This document shows, piece by piece, positions 7,443 through 15,236 of a stretch of DNA of 36,767 nucleotides. The stretch is from an uncultured Alistipes sp. (GTDB lineage: Bacteria; Bacteroidota; Bacteroidia; Bacteroidales; Rikenellaceae): the NCBI GenBank assembly GCA_944320985.1, contig CALUJN010000054.1, positions 1 to 36,767 on the forward strand. The letters run 5' to 3'. Both the position numbers and the translations under genes were made by a program. The notes under the pieces are model-generated. The model made no database searches and had not been told where the DNA came from. It saw nothing but the letters and a program-made list of their open reading frames with translations. The first letter of the stretch is position 1. Each line of letters begins with the position of its first letter.

Positions 7443-8758
7443 ACTTGTTTGCGTTTGTCGATGAATTTGACCGGTTTGCGGCTCTTGGCCGGAAAGTTGA
7501 TGCGCTGGATCTCCTCCACGGGAAGAATCTCGATCTCCGGAGCCACGCGGATCCGCGAACGGAAACGGTCCTTGAGATCCTTCACCGCGTCGAATCCGGG
7601 AGCCTGCTTCAGCCCGATGCGGACGATGACCCGATCGGTCCCGGCATCGCTCTCCTCGACCTCGACAACGTAGTTCTCCACGTAGTCCGTATTGTCCAGT
7701 ACGTCGTTCAGGGCCGGCGGATAGAGCGTCGTGCCCTTGAGCTTGATCATGTTGTGCTTGCGCCCGACGAGCGGCGTGAGGCGGTAGGACCACCGGCCGC
7801 AACGGCACTGCTCGGTCCGTTTGGCGGCGATGTCCCCCGTGCGGAAGCGCAGCAGCGGCATGCCCTCGACCCCGAGCGTCGTGACGACGATCTCGCCGTA
7901 CTCCCCGTCCGGAACCGGAAGGTTGTCCTCGCCGATGATCTCCACGATGATCAGCTCCGGATGGATGTGGCCGCCGCAGCCGTACTCGCACTCCGAGAAG
8001 GTCGCACCCATCTCCGTCGAGGAGTAGGTGGCAAAGAGCGCCACGTCCCACTTCTCGCGGATGCGCTGTCCGAGCAGATTGAGCGAAAAGTCCTGTTCGC
8101 GCAGCCCCTCGCCGATGCCGATGATGCGGCGGATGCTGCTGTGGCGGTAGTCGATGCCGTGCTCCTCGGCGTACTGGATCAGCCGCAGGATGAACGACGG
8201 CACGCACATGATCGTATCGGGCTGCAGCCGCCGGATCGTGTCCCACTGCAGTTCGGGAATGCCGTTTCCGACGCGGATGACGCTGGCACCCAGTTCACGG
8301 ATCCCCAGGAAGTAGGCCAAACCGGCCATGAAGCGCTTGTCGAGCGTGGTCATCAGCTGCACGATGTTACCCGGTCGGAGCCCCGCACAGGCGAAGGACT
8401 TCTTTTCGTTGTAGGCCAGGCGCTGCAGGTCGCGTTCCGTACATCCGAATGTCACCGGATCGCCCAGCGTCCCCGAGGTGGTCACATAGTCGACGATCCG
8501 CTCCCGCGGGCAGCAGAGAAACTCCTCGTTGAAGAGCTGCAGGTCCTTCTTCTCCGTGAAGGGGATCTTCACCAGATCCTCGAGGTGGCGGATCCGATCG
8601 AGGCGGATCCCATAGCGCTCGAACATGCGGCGGTAGTAGGCCGAATGTTCCGACAGATAGTGCAATGCCTCCTGCAGCAGCCCCTCCTGGAAGCGTTTGA
8701 TCTCCTCCGGCGTGCGGTATTCGATGTCGTTCTCAATAGGTGAAAGAATCGGTTCCAT
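7439..8758 (-). CDS. PaaK-like AMP-dependent ligase
   Basis: A 439-residue adenylate-forming enzyme of the phenylacetate-CoA ligase (PaaK) branch. It activates a carboxylic acid with ATP and passes it to CoA or a carrier protein. Seen: the P-loop TSGTLGDPV (94-102), the adenine/substrate motif YSSTEMG, the hinge-region motif FRTGD followed by a CRCG pair, GRKHNMIKLKG, and a small C-terminal PaaK-type domain. CEYGCGG and CRCG may form a structural metal site. In this cluster the natural substrate would be 4-hydroxycinnamate from the ammonia-lyase, loaded on CoA or an ACP as starter; this is inference. A fatty acid is the alternative, since LuxE-type acyl-protein synthetases are distant relatives. 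ATG 8758 is chosen over 8788 to shorten the overlap with the upstream oxidoreductase to 26 bp. Confidence 0.86.
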   Translation of the reverse strand: MEPILSPIENDIEYRTPEEIKRFQEGLLQEALHYLSEHSAYYRRMFERYGIRLDRIRHLEDLVKIPFTEKKDLQLFNEEFLCCPRERIVDYVTTSGTLGDPVTFGCTERDLQRLAYNEKKSFACAGLRPGNIVQLMTTLDKRFMAGLAYFLGIRELGASVIRVGNGIPELQWDTIRRLQPDTIMCVPSFILRLIQYAEEHGIDYRHSSIRRIIGIGEGLREQDFSLNLLGQRIREKWDVALFATYSSTEMGATFSECEYGCGGHIHPELIIVEIIGEDNLPVPDGEYGEIVVTTLGVEGMPLLRFRTGDIAAKRTEQCRCGRWSYRLTPLVGRKHNMIKLKGTTLYPPALNDVLDNTDYVENYVVEVEESDAGTDRVIVRIGLKQAPGFDAVKDLKDRFRSRIRVAPEIEILPVEEIQRINFPAKSRKPVKFIDKRKQV

Positions 8759-10265
8759 GGTCGGTTTCGTATTTCGTGTTGATAGCATGGATCAGTCGGT
8801 TGGTGCCCAGCAGCGCCTCGGCCGTGTTGATGGCCGTGAGCGGTACGCCGCAGATGCCGTGCAGGTTGATGTTCTGACCCGTAAGGAGCAGGTTGCGGAT
8901 CTTCGTGAAGATCGGAACCTGCGACAGCGCGATCTGCTGCGCATCCTTGCAAAAGCCGTACATCGAACCCTCCTTCACGCCGTAGTAATCGCGGATGGTC
9001 AGCGGACTCGACGTATGGAGCGTCTCGATCTTCGTGCGGAATCCCGGATGGAGCTGCTCCATGAGGTCGAGAATCCGGGCGGCCTGCGCCGCCTTCCAGC
9101 GTTCGTACTCCGCACCGCGGCGTCCGGTCGTCGTCGACTCCCAGCGGCGCACCGCCTCGAAGCTCATCGGGGTGGTGATGATCATCTTCCGGCTGAAGGG
9201 CCCCTGGTCGCTTACCGGCGGTGTCATGTACATCACGCCCCGCGGCCAAAGATCGTCGTATGCGCCGAAGCGCCACGCCTCGCCGTGCGAGATCTGGCAG
9301 TAGCACGTGTGGTTGATGTAGGGGAACGCGTCGGGCCGCAGCGTCAGGTAGAGCGTGAAGGCCGAATAGCTGTTCGGAATCGAATCCAGCCGCTGGCGGT
9401 AGGCCCGGGGCAGAGACCCCTCGGGCAGCAGGCGCAGCAGCGTACAGGGATGGATGGCCGAGATGTAGCGGTCGGCCGTGAAGCGGCGCCCGTCGGCGGT
9501 CTCCACGCTGTGGATCGTCCGCTCCTCGCAGTGTATGGTGCGGACCTCGGCGCGGGTTTCGACGGTTCCGCCTCCTGCACGGATAACGTCGGAGAGCGCC
9601 TCGGCCAGTTGCGAACTGCCGTCCACGAAGCGGTCTTCACCGTTGATGTAGAGTACGTTGACCAGCGCATGGATATAGGCCGGCGTATGGTGCGCAACGC
9701 CTCCGTACATGGGATTCATGTAGGCCAGCACGTCGCGCAGCCGGGGATCCGAGACGTAGCGGGCGATCAGTTCGTCGGCCGGGCAGAGGAACTCCTCCGA
9801 ATGGGAGAAGATCGACACGGAATCCTCGCGCAGATAGAACATCCCGACCTCTTCGGAGAGGCGGTAGAGCGCCTCGACGTAGCGTCGCACACCCTCCGCC
9901 TCGAGGGGAAACCGTTCGGCGAAGTAGGCCGTAAAGCGTTCCCGCCCCCCGGGGATGGCATAGCGCTCGCCCTCCGCAAGGTAATGCAGCGAGTCCATGC
10001 AGTCGGGATCCGTCGGGCGGATCCGCAGCCGGTCGAGGATCCCCAGGTAGTGGCAGATCCGCGCGAGCGACCCGCCCCGGCGGAAGCCTCCCAGCATGTG
10101 CATACCCGTCTCGAAGCGTTCGCCGCTCCGCACAAAGGTCTGAAGACCGCCGCCGGGCGTGGCGTTCTTCTCCAGCACCGTAACCCGGTATCCGTTCCGT
10201 GCCAGCAGCGCCCCCGTGAAGAGGCCTCCCAGCCCTCCGCCGATGATCAGTACCCGCTCATTCAT
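8733..10265 (-). CDS. CrtI/phytoene desaturase-like FAD oxidoreductase, copy 1
   Basis: A 510-residue flavoprotein of the CrtI/amine oxidase-like superfamily. Seen: the N-terminal dinucleotide-binding motif LIIGGGLGGLFTGALLARNG followed by the ribose-binding Glu in VLEKN, then the CrtI-type GGGLQTF and FETGMHMLGG segments. A C-terminal flavin-binding block reads NLLLTGQNINLHGICG. Start ATG 10265 places the Rossmann motif at the N-terminus; the frame is open upstream but reads as a shadow. It overlaps copy 2 by 8 bp. No phytoene synthase is present, so carotenoid synthesis is unlikely. Possible roles are dehydrogenation, isomerisation or saturation of the polyene or its head group. It has the same layout as the next gene but is clearly diverged from it. 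Confidence 0.88.
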   Translation of the reverse strand: MNERVLIIGGGLGGLFTGALLARNGYRVTVLEKNATPGGGLQTFVRSGERFETGMHMLGGFRRGGSLARICHYLGILDRLRIRPTDPDCMDSLHYLAEGERYAIPGGRERFTAYFAERFPLEAEGVRRYVEALYRLSEEVGMFYLREDSVSIFSHSEEFLCPADELIARYVSDPRLRDVLAYMNPMYGGVAHHTPAYIHALVNVLYINGEDRFVDGSSQLAEALSDVIRAGGGTVETRAEVRTIHCEERTIHSVETADGRRFTADRYISAIHPCTLLRLLPEGSLPRAYRQRLDSIPNSYSAFTLYLTLRPDAFPYINHTCYCQISHGEAWRFGAYDDLWPRGVMYMTPPVSDQGPFSRKMIITTPMSFEAVRRWESTTTGRRGAEYERWKAAQAARILDLMEQLHPGFRTKIETLHTSSPLTIRDYYGVKEGSMYGFCKDAQQIALSQVPIFTKIRNLLLTGQNINLHGICGVPLTAINTAEALLGTNRLIHAINTKYETDHGTDSFTY

Positions 10266-11757
10266 GGCATGCTTCGTCGATTTGATTGAATATCGTTTGT
10301 GCACCCACCACGTCGCCGCAGGCCGTAAGCGTGCCGACCAGAACCCCCAGAATGCCGTGCGAATTGATGCTCTGACCCGCCAGCAGCAGGTTCGGAATTC
10401 GCGTGCGGTGCGAAACCCGGCTCCCGACGCCCGCCTGCACGTCGTGCACGATGCCGTACATTGAACCGCCCTCGGTGCCGGTGTAGTCCCGGTAGGTGAG
10501 GGGTGTCGAGGTCCAATAGGCCGCGACCTGCTGCCTGAGCCCCGGGAATTCCCGTTCGACGACCGACAACAGCCGTTCGGCCTTCCGCCGCTTGAACGCC
10601 TCGTACTCCGCACCGCGGTGTCCGACCGTCGTGTCGAGCCACGGCGTCAGTTCGTCGATCGACATGTAGGAGATCACCACGCCGCATTTCGCCCACATGG
10701 GATGCGCGTCGTGGCACGTATGCATGTAGAGGTAGCCCTTGGGCCAACTCGTCTCGTCGTAGGATTCGCAATCCCAGGGCGAGTCCGACGTATAGCCGTA
10801 GAAGTTGTTGTTGCGGTAGGGTACCGCCCCGTCCCGGAAACGGAGGTAGACCGAGAAGCCCGCCGTCGTGTTGCGCAGTGCGTTGATCCGGTTGCGGTAG
10901 GCCGGGCGGAAGCGTTCGCTGTCGACAAGTTCGAGCGTGCGCCGGGGATGGATCGTCGAGAGGACCAGATCGGCCGTGTGGAACGTTCCGTCGGCGGTCT
11001 CGACACCCCGGGCCCGCGTGGCATCGCAGTGGATCCGCACGGCCCGGCTATGCGTCAGGATCCGGCCTCCGTAGCGGGCGAGCGTGCGGGCGAGCGACTC
11101 GGCCAGGGCGTCGCTCCCGCCCACAATGCGGAAGGAGCTCCGGTTATAGAAATCGGTGATGAAGGCGTGCGTCGAGAAGGGCGTGCGGTCGCGTTCGGCG
11201 GCATAGAGCGGCAGGTTGCCCACCAGCACGTCGCGCAGCAGCGGATCGCGGATGATGGACTCCAGCACGGAGTTGATACTCCGCATCCGGTATTCGGTCA
11301 GGATGGCCAGGTCGTCACCGCCACGCTGCAGCGCCTGCAGCGCCGAGGTCGTGGCGATGCGCTCCACCAGATTGAAATAGCGGCACAGGGCGTCGCGCTC
11401 TCCCGGAAAGCGCGAGGCAAGCTCCTCGATGAAGGGTTCGCGGCCCTGAGCCAGGTGAAAACGCTCGCCGCCAAGGGCGATCACCTCGTAACCCGAAGGG
11501 TCGAGCGGGCTGAGCCGCAGATCGTCCAGCACCTCCAGATAGCGCAACAGCCGCCAAAGCACCTCGCCCTCGTTGCAGCTGCCGATGAAGTGCATTCCGG
11601 TTTCGAATTTCGCATCCCCGCGGTGGAAACACTGCAGGCAGCCCCCGATCCGGGCATCCTGCTCCAGAAGGGTCACGTCGTAACCGTTCCGGGCCAGGAT
11701 CACCCCGCACGACAGGCCTCCGAGGCCGCTCCCTATGATCACACAACGCGGTTTCAT
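10258..11757 (-). CDS. CrtI/phytoene desaturase-like FAD oxidoreductase, copy 2
   Basis: A 499-residue paralogue of the downstream oxidoreductase. Seen: CVIIGSGLGGLSCGVILARNG at the N-terminus with Glu in LLEQD, then GGCLQCFHRGDAKFETGMHF, VGGSDALAESLA in the substrate domain, and the C-terminal flavin block NLLLAGQSINSHGILG. ATG 11757 is chosen because it forms an ATGA overlap with the stop of the interrupted acyltransferase gene and starts at the Rossmann fold. Both copies share the WPKGYLYM/WPRGVMYM and YRDYTGTEGGSMYG/IRDYYGVKEGSMYG stretches, so they arose by duplication. They may act on successive substrates or as a heteromer, which cannot be decided from sequence alone. Confidence 0.88.
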   Translation of the reverse strand: MKPRCVIIGSGLGGLSCGVILARNGYDVTLLEQDARIGGCLQCFHRGDAKFETGMHFIGSCNEGEVLWRLLRYLEVLDDLRLSPLDPSGYEVIALGGERFHLAQGREPFIEELASRFPGERDALCRYFNLVERIATTSALQALQRGGDDLAILTEYRMRSINSVLESIIRDPLLRDVLVGNLPLYAAERDRTPFSTHAFITDFYNRSSFRIVGGSDALAESLARTLARYGGRILTHSRAVRIHCDATRARGVETADGTFHTADLVLSTIHPRRTLELVDSERFRPAYRNRINALRNTTAGFSVYLRFRDGAVPYRNNNFYGYTSDSPWDCESYDETSWPKGYLYMHTCHDAHPMWAKCGVVISYMSIDELTPWLDTTVGHRGAEYEAFKRRKAERLLSVVEREFPGLRQQVAAYWTSTPLTYRDYTGTEGGSMYGIVHDVQAGVGSRVSHRTRIPNLLLAGQSINSHGILGVLVGTLTACGDVVGAQTIFNQIDEACHE

Positions 11758-12338
11758 CGTACAGAGACAATTATGACATCGGCCTCGGGTACATCGTCCG
11801 GGGTCTTGTCGGCCAGAGGCGTCGGGCGGCATTCTTCCAGGCGGTAGTGCAGCGTCGTGGCGGGCACCTCCTCCGCCGCGGCGTACCAGTGCAGGTTCGG
11901 AGGAAGCGACAGCGCACGCTGCGCCACGGCACGACGCCGTGGGTCGCTCTCGACGGCATGCACCTCGGTCTGCGCGTGAACCAGCGCATAGAGCAGCGCG
12001 AATTCACCCGTCGCGGCATGGTCGATCCGTACGGAATCGACCGTCGGGGCCGCATCGATCGTCGTTCGGAAGTTGTCATTGCGCCGCAGCAGCATCCGGC
12101 ACGCGTGACGGGCCCGCCAGCCCGCCGCGCGGTACTTTTCACGGACGTACCATGCGTAATAGTCGGCCCCTTCGCGACGGGCGCAGATCTCGGCATAGTG
12201 CCTCCGGTAAAGGCTGCGGATGGCCGAGGTCCGGGCCTTGAAATCGCTTCCGTAAAGCGGATCGTCGGGGGCAATCCGACGTCCGATCTCGGTATACATC
12301 GACCCTTCGCGGAGCATGAAGTCCTGTTTCGGAAGCAC
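11754..12338 (-). CDS. C-terminal fragment of the interrupted acyltransferase (possible GTG restart)
   Basis: An open frame of 194 residues could restart at GTG 12338, 33 codons after the TAG and in the same frame. It contains LREGSMYTEIG, an Arg-rich linker and the Rossmann-like segment GEFALLYALVHAQTEVHAVESD, which matches the tail of the MMPL exporter closely. Whether it is translated is unknown. It has no obvious start signal and is best regarded as the second half of the broken gene. Confidence 0.45.
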   Translation of the reverse strand: MLPKQDFMLREGSMYTEIGRRIAPDDPLYGSDFKARTSAIRSLYRRHYAEICARREGADYYAWYVREKYRAAGWRARHACRMLLRRNDNFRTTIDAAPTVDSVRIDHAATGEFALLYALVHAQTEVHAVESDPRRRAVAQRALSLPPNLHWYAAAEEVPATTLHYRLEECRPTPLADKTPDDVPEADVIIVSVR

Positions 12339-12437
12339 GTGGCCGATGCCGTGCAGGTAGATCGGAAGCAGGTCGAGATGCAGCCGCTCGGCCAGATAGA
12401 AGGCCCCTCGGTGAAAGCGCAGGATCCGGCAGCCGGG

Positions 12438-12944
12438 CTAGAGCGTCCCCTCGGGGAAGACGACGATCGAGTATCCCCGCCGCACAAGGTCCGCCAACCG
12501 GTCCAGATTGGCGTCGATACCGTCCGAAACGGCATAGAACTCCGCACGTCGGATCACCAGTCCGTAGATCGGGTTGCGGTGGACCCAGTCGTTGGTCAGC
12601 ACCACCAGACGCGGCGTCAGCATCAGAATACACATCAGGTCGAGGTGCGACTGGTGGTTGCTGATGATGACCGCAGGGCGTTCGAAACGCTCTCCAACGT
12701 CGTTGTTCAACGTGAAGGTCACACCCGGCACGCGGCGCACGATGAAGCGCGAAGCCGCGCAGATGAAGCGGTGCAGACGCATGCGCTTGCGCTCCGTCGC
12801 ACCGCCGATGAGGAAATAGAGGTACGTGACCGGCAACACCAGCAGAAACATGCTCACGCACAGGAAAAGAATCGAATACAGCGAGTAAACGATCCGTTTT
12901 GCCGTCAGCGGAACGGTCCGGGAGGTATGGATGTCGGCACTCAT
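12438..12944 (-). CDS. N-terminal fragment of the interrupted acyltransferase
   Basis: This is the 168-residue product expected if translation stops at the TAG: a membrane anchor, the HX4D motif (His97-Asp102) and FPEGT, but no motif IV and no C-terminal half. PlsC enzymes need the missing part of the fold, so this fragment alone is probably inactive. ATG 12944 overlaps the glycosyltransferase stop as ATGA. Confidence 0.6.
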   Translation of the reverse strand: MSADIHTSRTVPLTAKRIVYSLYSILFLCVSMFLLVLPVTYLYFLIGGATERKRMRLHRFICAASRFIVRRVPGVTFTLNNDVGERFERPAVIISNHQSHLDLMCILMLTPRLVVLTNDWVHRNPIYGLVIRRAEFYAVSDGIDANLDRLADLVRRGYSIVVFPEGTL

Positions 12945-13693
12945 CGCAGCAGTTTTCTAAGCAGGGTCCGCGGCCAGCCGTAAACCACGGCCACCAGACA
13001 CAATACGGTATTCAGCAGCGAGATACGCAGAAAATCCCGCGTCGGGCGGAAATGGCTCACCCTGTCCGCGGGGTAGTCCACGCGCACCGTCACGGGCAGC
13101 AGCCGGACCCCGGCCCAGGCCGACGCTACCAGCAGCTCCAGTTCGGCCTCGTAGCGCGAGGTCATCCACCGCTCGCCGCGAAGCTCCGACAGCGGATAGA
13201 TGCGCAGTCCGGTCTGCGTGTCGGGGAGGTCGAGTCCCGTCTGCACGCGGAACCAGAAGTTCGAAAAACGGTTGGCGAAGGTGTTGCCGCGCGGCATGTT
13301 CTCATGGACGAGCGGACGGCTGCCGACGATCAGCGCCGCGGGATCCTCGCAGGCCGCAGCAAGCAGTCGCGGCAGATCCTCGGGGTAGTGCTGTCCGTCG
13401 GCATCGAGCGTCACCGCATGGGTGAAACCTCCCTCGCGGGCCTTGCGGAAACCTTCGCGCAGAGCGTGTCCCTTGCCGCGGTTCCTCTCGCCGGAGACCA
13501 CCGTAACGGGAACCAGCGAGGCCGCCAGCAGCTCCGCCGTGCGGTCCGTCGACCCGTCGTCGACCACCACGATGTCGGGCAGCAGGGCATGGGTCCGCCG
13601 TACGACGTCGAGCAGTGTCCCGGCGTTGTTGTAGGTCGGAATCACGGCGCAGAAGCGCGGCGTCACGCGCTCTTTATCGTTCTTCGGATTCAT
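12941..13693 (-). CDS. Family 2 glycosyltransferase
   Basis: A 250-residue GT-A-fold enzyme resembling dolichol-phosphate mannosyltransferase-type GT2 proteins. Seen: the N-terminal AVIPTYNNAGTL; the nucleotide-binding VVDDGSTD (44-50); RNRGKGHALREGF; the metal-binding DxD as DADGQH (97-102); and a later DTQTGLRIYPL. The last 35 residues are hydrophobic and basic and may contact the membrane (LLNTVLCLVAVVYGWP). It would transfer a sugar from a nucleotide donor to a polyprenyl phosphate or directly to the product. Sugar-bearing aryl polyene lipids are known in other bacteria, but the acceptor here is inference. ATG 13693 overlaps the dehydratase by 20 bp; the longer frame upstream is a shadow. 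Confidence 0.87.
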   Translation of the reverse strand: MNPKNDKERVTPRFCAVIPTYNNAGTLLDVVRRTHALLPDIVVVDDGSTDRTAELLAASLVPVTVVSGERNRGKGHALREGFRKAREGGFTHAVTLDADGQHYPEDLPRLLAAACEDPAALIVGSRPLVHENMPRGNTFANRFSNFWFRVQTGLDLPDTQTGLRIYPLSELRGERWMTSRYEAELELLVASAWAGVRLLPVTVRVDYPADRVSHFRPTRDFLRISLLNTVLCLVAVVYGWPRTLLRKLLR

Positions 13694-14069
13694 CGCTGCA
13701 GGCTTCTTCGAAATGCATCGACAGTTGGGCGAACTGGATCTCCGAATCCCGGACCACGGCCTTGATCCTCCAGGTGCGGCCCTCCGACTCGATGCTGCGG
13801 AACACCACCCGGCAGGTTGCATGCTCCACGGGCGAGAGGACGTGCTGGAACTTCACGTTCACGACACGCTTCAACCTCAGGCTGCGTCCCGTGAGTTGCT
13901 CGAGCAGCTCCGCAACCAGCTGGATGATACAGACACCCGGCGTTATGGGGTTGCCCGGGAAGTGGGCCCGGTAGATTGCATGCTGCGCATCGAGACGGAT
14001 TCCATAACTGGTCTCGCCCTCCGTGCTCGTCGTATCTTCGATGTGGTAAAAACCGTTCCGTAGTTTCAT
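13674..14069 (-). CDS. Hot-dog 3-hydroxyacyl-ACP dehydratase-like protein
   Basis: A 131-residue single hot-dog protein of the FabZ/ApeI type, which dehydrates 3-hydroxyacyl-ACP to the trans-2-enoyl form. Seen: the hallmark HFPGNPITPGV (36-46) with catalytic His36. Where FabZ has the catalytic Glu (GVLxxEAxAQ) this protein has Gln50 (GVCIIQLVAE). The partner dehydratase at 20308-20742 keeps a Glu at the comparable position. Aryl polyene systems are known to use a two-protein dehydratase, so a hetero-oligomer with complementary residues is plausible; this is inference. It lies between the glycosyltransferase and the DUF3261-like gene. The acidic C-terminal tail (EEACSDESEER) falls in the 20-bp overlap with the next gene. 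Confidence 0.85.
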   Translation of the reverse strand: MKLRNGFYHIEDTTSTEGETSYGIRLDAQHAIYRAHFPGNPITPGVCIIQLVAELLEQLTGRSLRLKRVVNVKFQHVLSPVEHATCRVVFRSIESEGRTWRIKAVVRDSEIQFAQLSMHFEEACSDESEER

Positions 14070-14079
14070 GGTTGCAGGT

Positions 14080-14613
14080 TTATTCGTTCAGCGGGGTGAA
14101 GCGCAGCTCCAGATCCCGTCGGGTATGGGTCAGCGACAACGTGCCGTCGTCGAGGCGGGCAAGGCGTCGGCCCCGACGTTGCAGGGGAGCTTCGAGCTCC
14201 GCATTCTGCAACAGCAGCGACAGGTCGCGGCGCAGGGTCTTGCGGATGTACCAGCGGTCGAGCAGCGCGAGCAGGTTCGAAAGCCGTACGCGCCCGCGTT
14301 GCGGATCGTAGCGGAAATCCAGGGCCCGGATGCCGAATTCGTTCAGCAGCGTGCCGACCAGTTCATTGTCAAGGCGTTTCACGATGCAGAGGCCCGTGAG
14401 GTGTGCGCGTCCGAAATCCAGCGTCACGGCATACGTTGCCCGTTCACCCGCTCCGGTCGGGAAAAAGGTCTCCCGGATCCCGGTCGCCGAAGCCTCACGA
14501 ACGGCCGTAACGGAAGGGACGACCGGCTCCTGGGCGGCGGCCGGAACCTCCGCAAAAGCCGGGACGCAGAAGAGCCACCACATCGGGCTAATCGATCGCA
14601 AAAACCGCCTCAT
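14080..14613 (-). CDS. Secreted DUF3261/LolB-like protein
   Basis: A 177-residue protein with an N-terminal signal-like sequence (basic MRRFLR, hydrophobic WWLFCVPAFA, Ala-rich cleavage region near residue 28). No clear lipobox is present. The core HLTGLCIVKRLDNELVGTLLNEFGIRALDF resembles the DUF3261/LolB-like lipoprotein-localisation fold that accompanies aryl polyene clusters in other phyla. The assignment is from pattern only. It directly follows a LolA-like gene, so the two may form a periplasmic relay carrying the hydrophobic product to the outer membrane. The start overlaps lolA-like by 26 bp; an internal ATG at 14583 would remove the overlap but also the basic end of the signal sequence. 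Confidence 0.6.
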   Translation of the reverse strand: MRRFLRSISPMWWLFCVPAFAEVPAAAQEPVVPSVTAVREASATGIRETFFPTGAGERATYAVTLDFGRAHLTGLCIVKRLDNELVGTLLNEFGIRALDFRYDPQRGRVRLSNLLALLDRWYIRKTLRRDLSLLLQNAELEAPLQRRGRRLARLDDGTLSLTHTRRDLELRFTPLNE

Positions 14614-15232
14614 CGATCGCAGTATTCGTTTTCAGGTTCTTCAAATCGATCGTCGTCCGGTCACCGTTCCGCTCGATCAGCTCCACCCGGATGACCAGCT
14701 GTCGCGTCGGGTCGAAATGCAGACGCACCTTCGTGAAGAACTGCGCCATCTCGCGCCGACGGGGAGTCAGCTCGGCGATCCATCGCTCCGCGCCGGCCTC
14801 GATCCGTACGTCGAAGTCCGACGTCGCGGTCAGGCATCGTCCCGTCAGCGAGTTCATCATGATCCGGGCAATCTCCCGGAACACACGGTTGTCGGAGGTG
14901 TCGATTACGTCGGTACGCTCCCCGGAGCGCATCATCACCCGTTCGCCGTTCAGGACAAACGTATATCGGTACGGCGTGCGATACTCCCAGCGGAGCTGCC
15001 CGCCCGTCTGTCGGTAGTAGATCACCCCCTGCGAGACCAGCTGCTCCTGCAACAGCGAGAGCTCCTTGGTCTGCACGAACTCCCCCTCGAGGCTCCGGAG
15101 CGACGAGGCGCTCCGGTCGATCGCGGCGAGAATCTCCGCCTCACCGGGGAGCGATGCGGCGGTCTGGCCGCGGGTCGGACCCGGAAGAAGCGTCACAAGG
15201 CAGGCGAACAGGGATATCAGCGTATTTTTCAT
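14588..15232 (-). CDS. LolA-like outer membrane carrier protein
   Basis: A 214-residue periplasmic protein with a signal peptide (MKNTLISLFACLVTLLPG, cleavage near residue 22). Seen: the LolA-family pattern LEGEFVQTKELSLLQEQLVSQGVIYY, then LRWEYRTPYRYTFVLNGERV and a run of beta strands typical of the half-barrel that binds acyl chains. True LolA shuttles lipoproteins across the periplasm. Copies inside aryl polyene clusters are thought to handle the pigment lipid instead, and the position between an SMR protein and a DUF3261-like protein supports that. Only 4 bp separate it from the SMR-like gene. Confidence 0.82.
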   Translation of the reverse strand: MKNTLISLFACLVTLLPGPTRGQTAASLPGEAEILAAIDRSASSLRSLEGEFVQTKELSLLQEQLVSQGVIYYRQTGGQLRWEYRTPYRYTFVLNGERVMMRSGERTDVIDTSDNRVFREIARIMMNSLTGRCLTATSDFDVRIEAGAERWIAELTPRRREMAQFFTKVRLHFDPTRQLVIRVELIERNGDRTTIDLKNLKTNTAIDEAVFAID

Positions 15233-15236
15233 CTTG

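Larger units (their letters stand above)
11754..12944 (-). pseudogene. PlsC-like acyltransferase with Rossmann-like tail, interrupted by an in-frame TAG
   Basis: Read through one TAG, the frame encodes 395 residues plus the stop position. Seen: a membrane segment at about 17-46; motif I NHQSHLD with His97 and Asp102; NPIYG (124-128); and motif III FPEGT (163-167). The stop is at codon 169 (plus-strand cta, 12438-12440). After it the same frame continues with PGCRILRFHRGAFYLAE, LLPIYLHG (motif IV, about 192-199) and a Rossmann-like GEFALLYALVHAQTEV. A Ser normally follows FPEGT plus one residue, so TCG to TAG is the simplest origin. Frame, spacing and motifs are otherwise perfect, and both ends overlap their neighbours by ATGA, as in intact operon genes. 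It may be a recent loss, a sequencing error or a readthrough site. An intact enzyme would acylate a lipid acceptor in the inner membrane. Confidence 0.85.

Noticed and set aside
8733-11757. Carotenoid biosynthesis
   Set aside because: CrtI-like genes alone are not enough; there is no phytoene synthase, cyclase or prenyl transferase, while ACP, KS and CLF genes point to an aryl polyene.
12438-12440. TAG recoding to an amino acid across the genome
   Set aside because: miaA and the LpxL-like gene end in TAG at the expected protein ends, so TAG acts as a normal stop. A single lesion or sequencing error is simpler.
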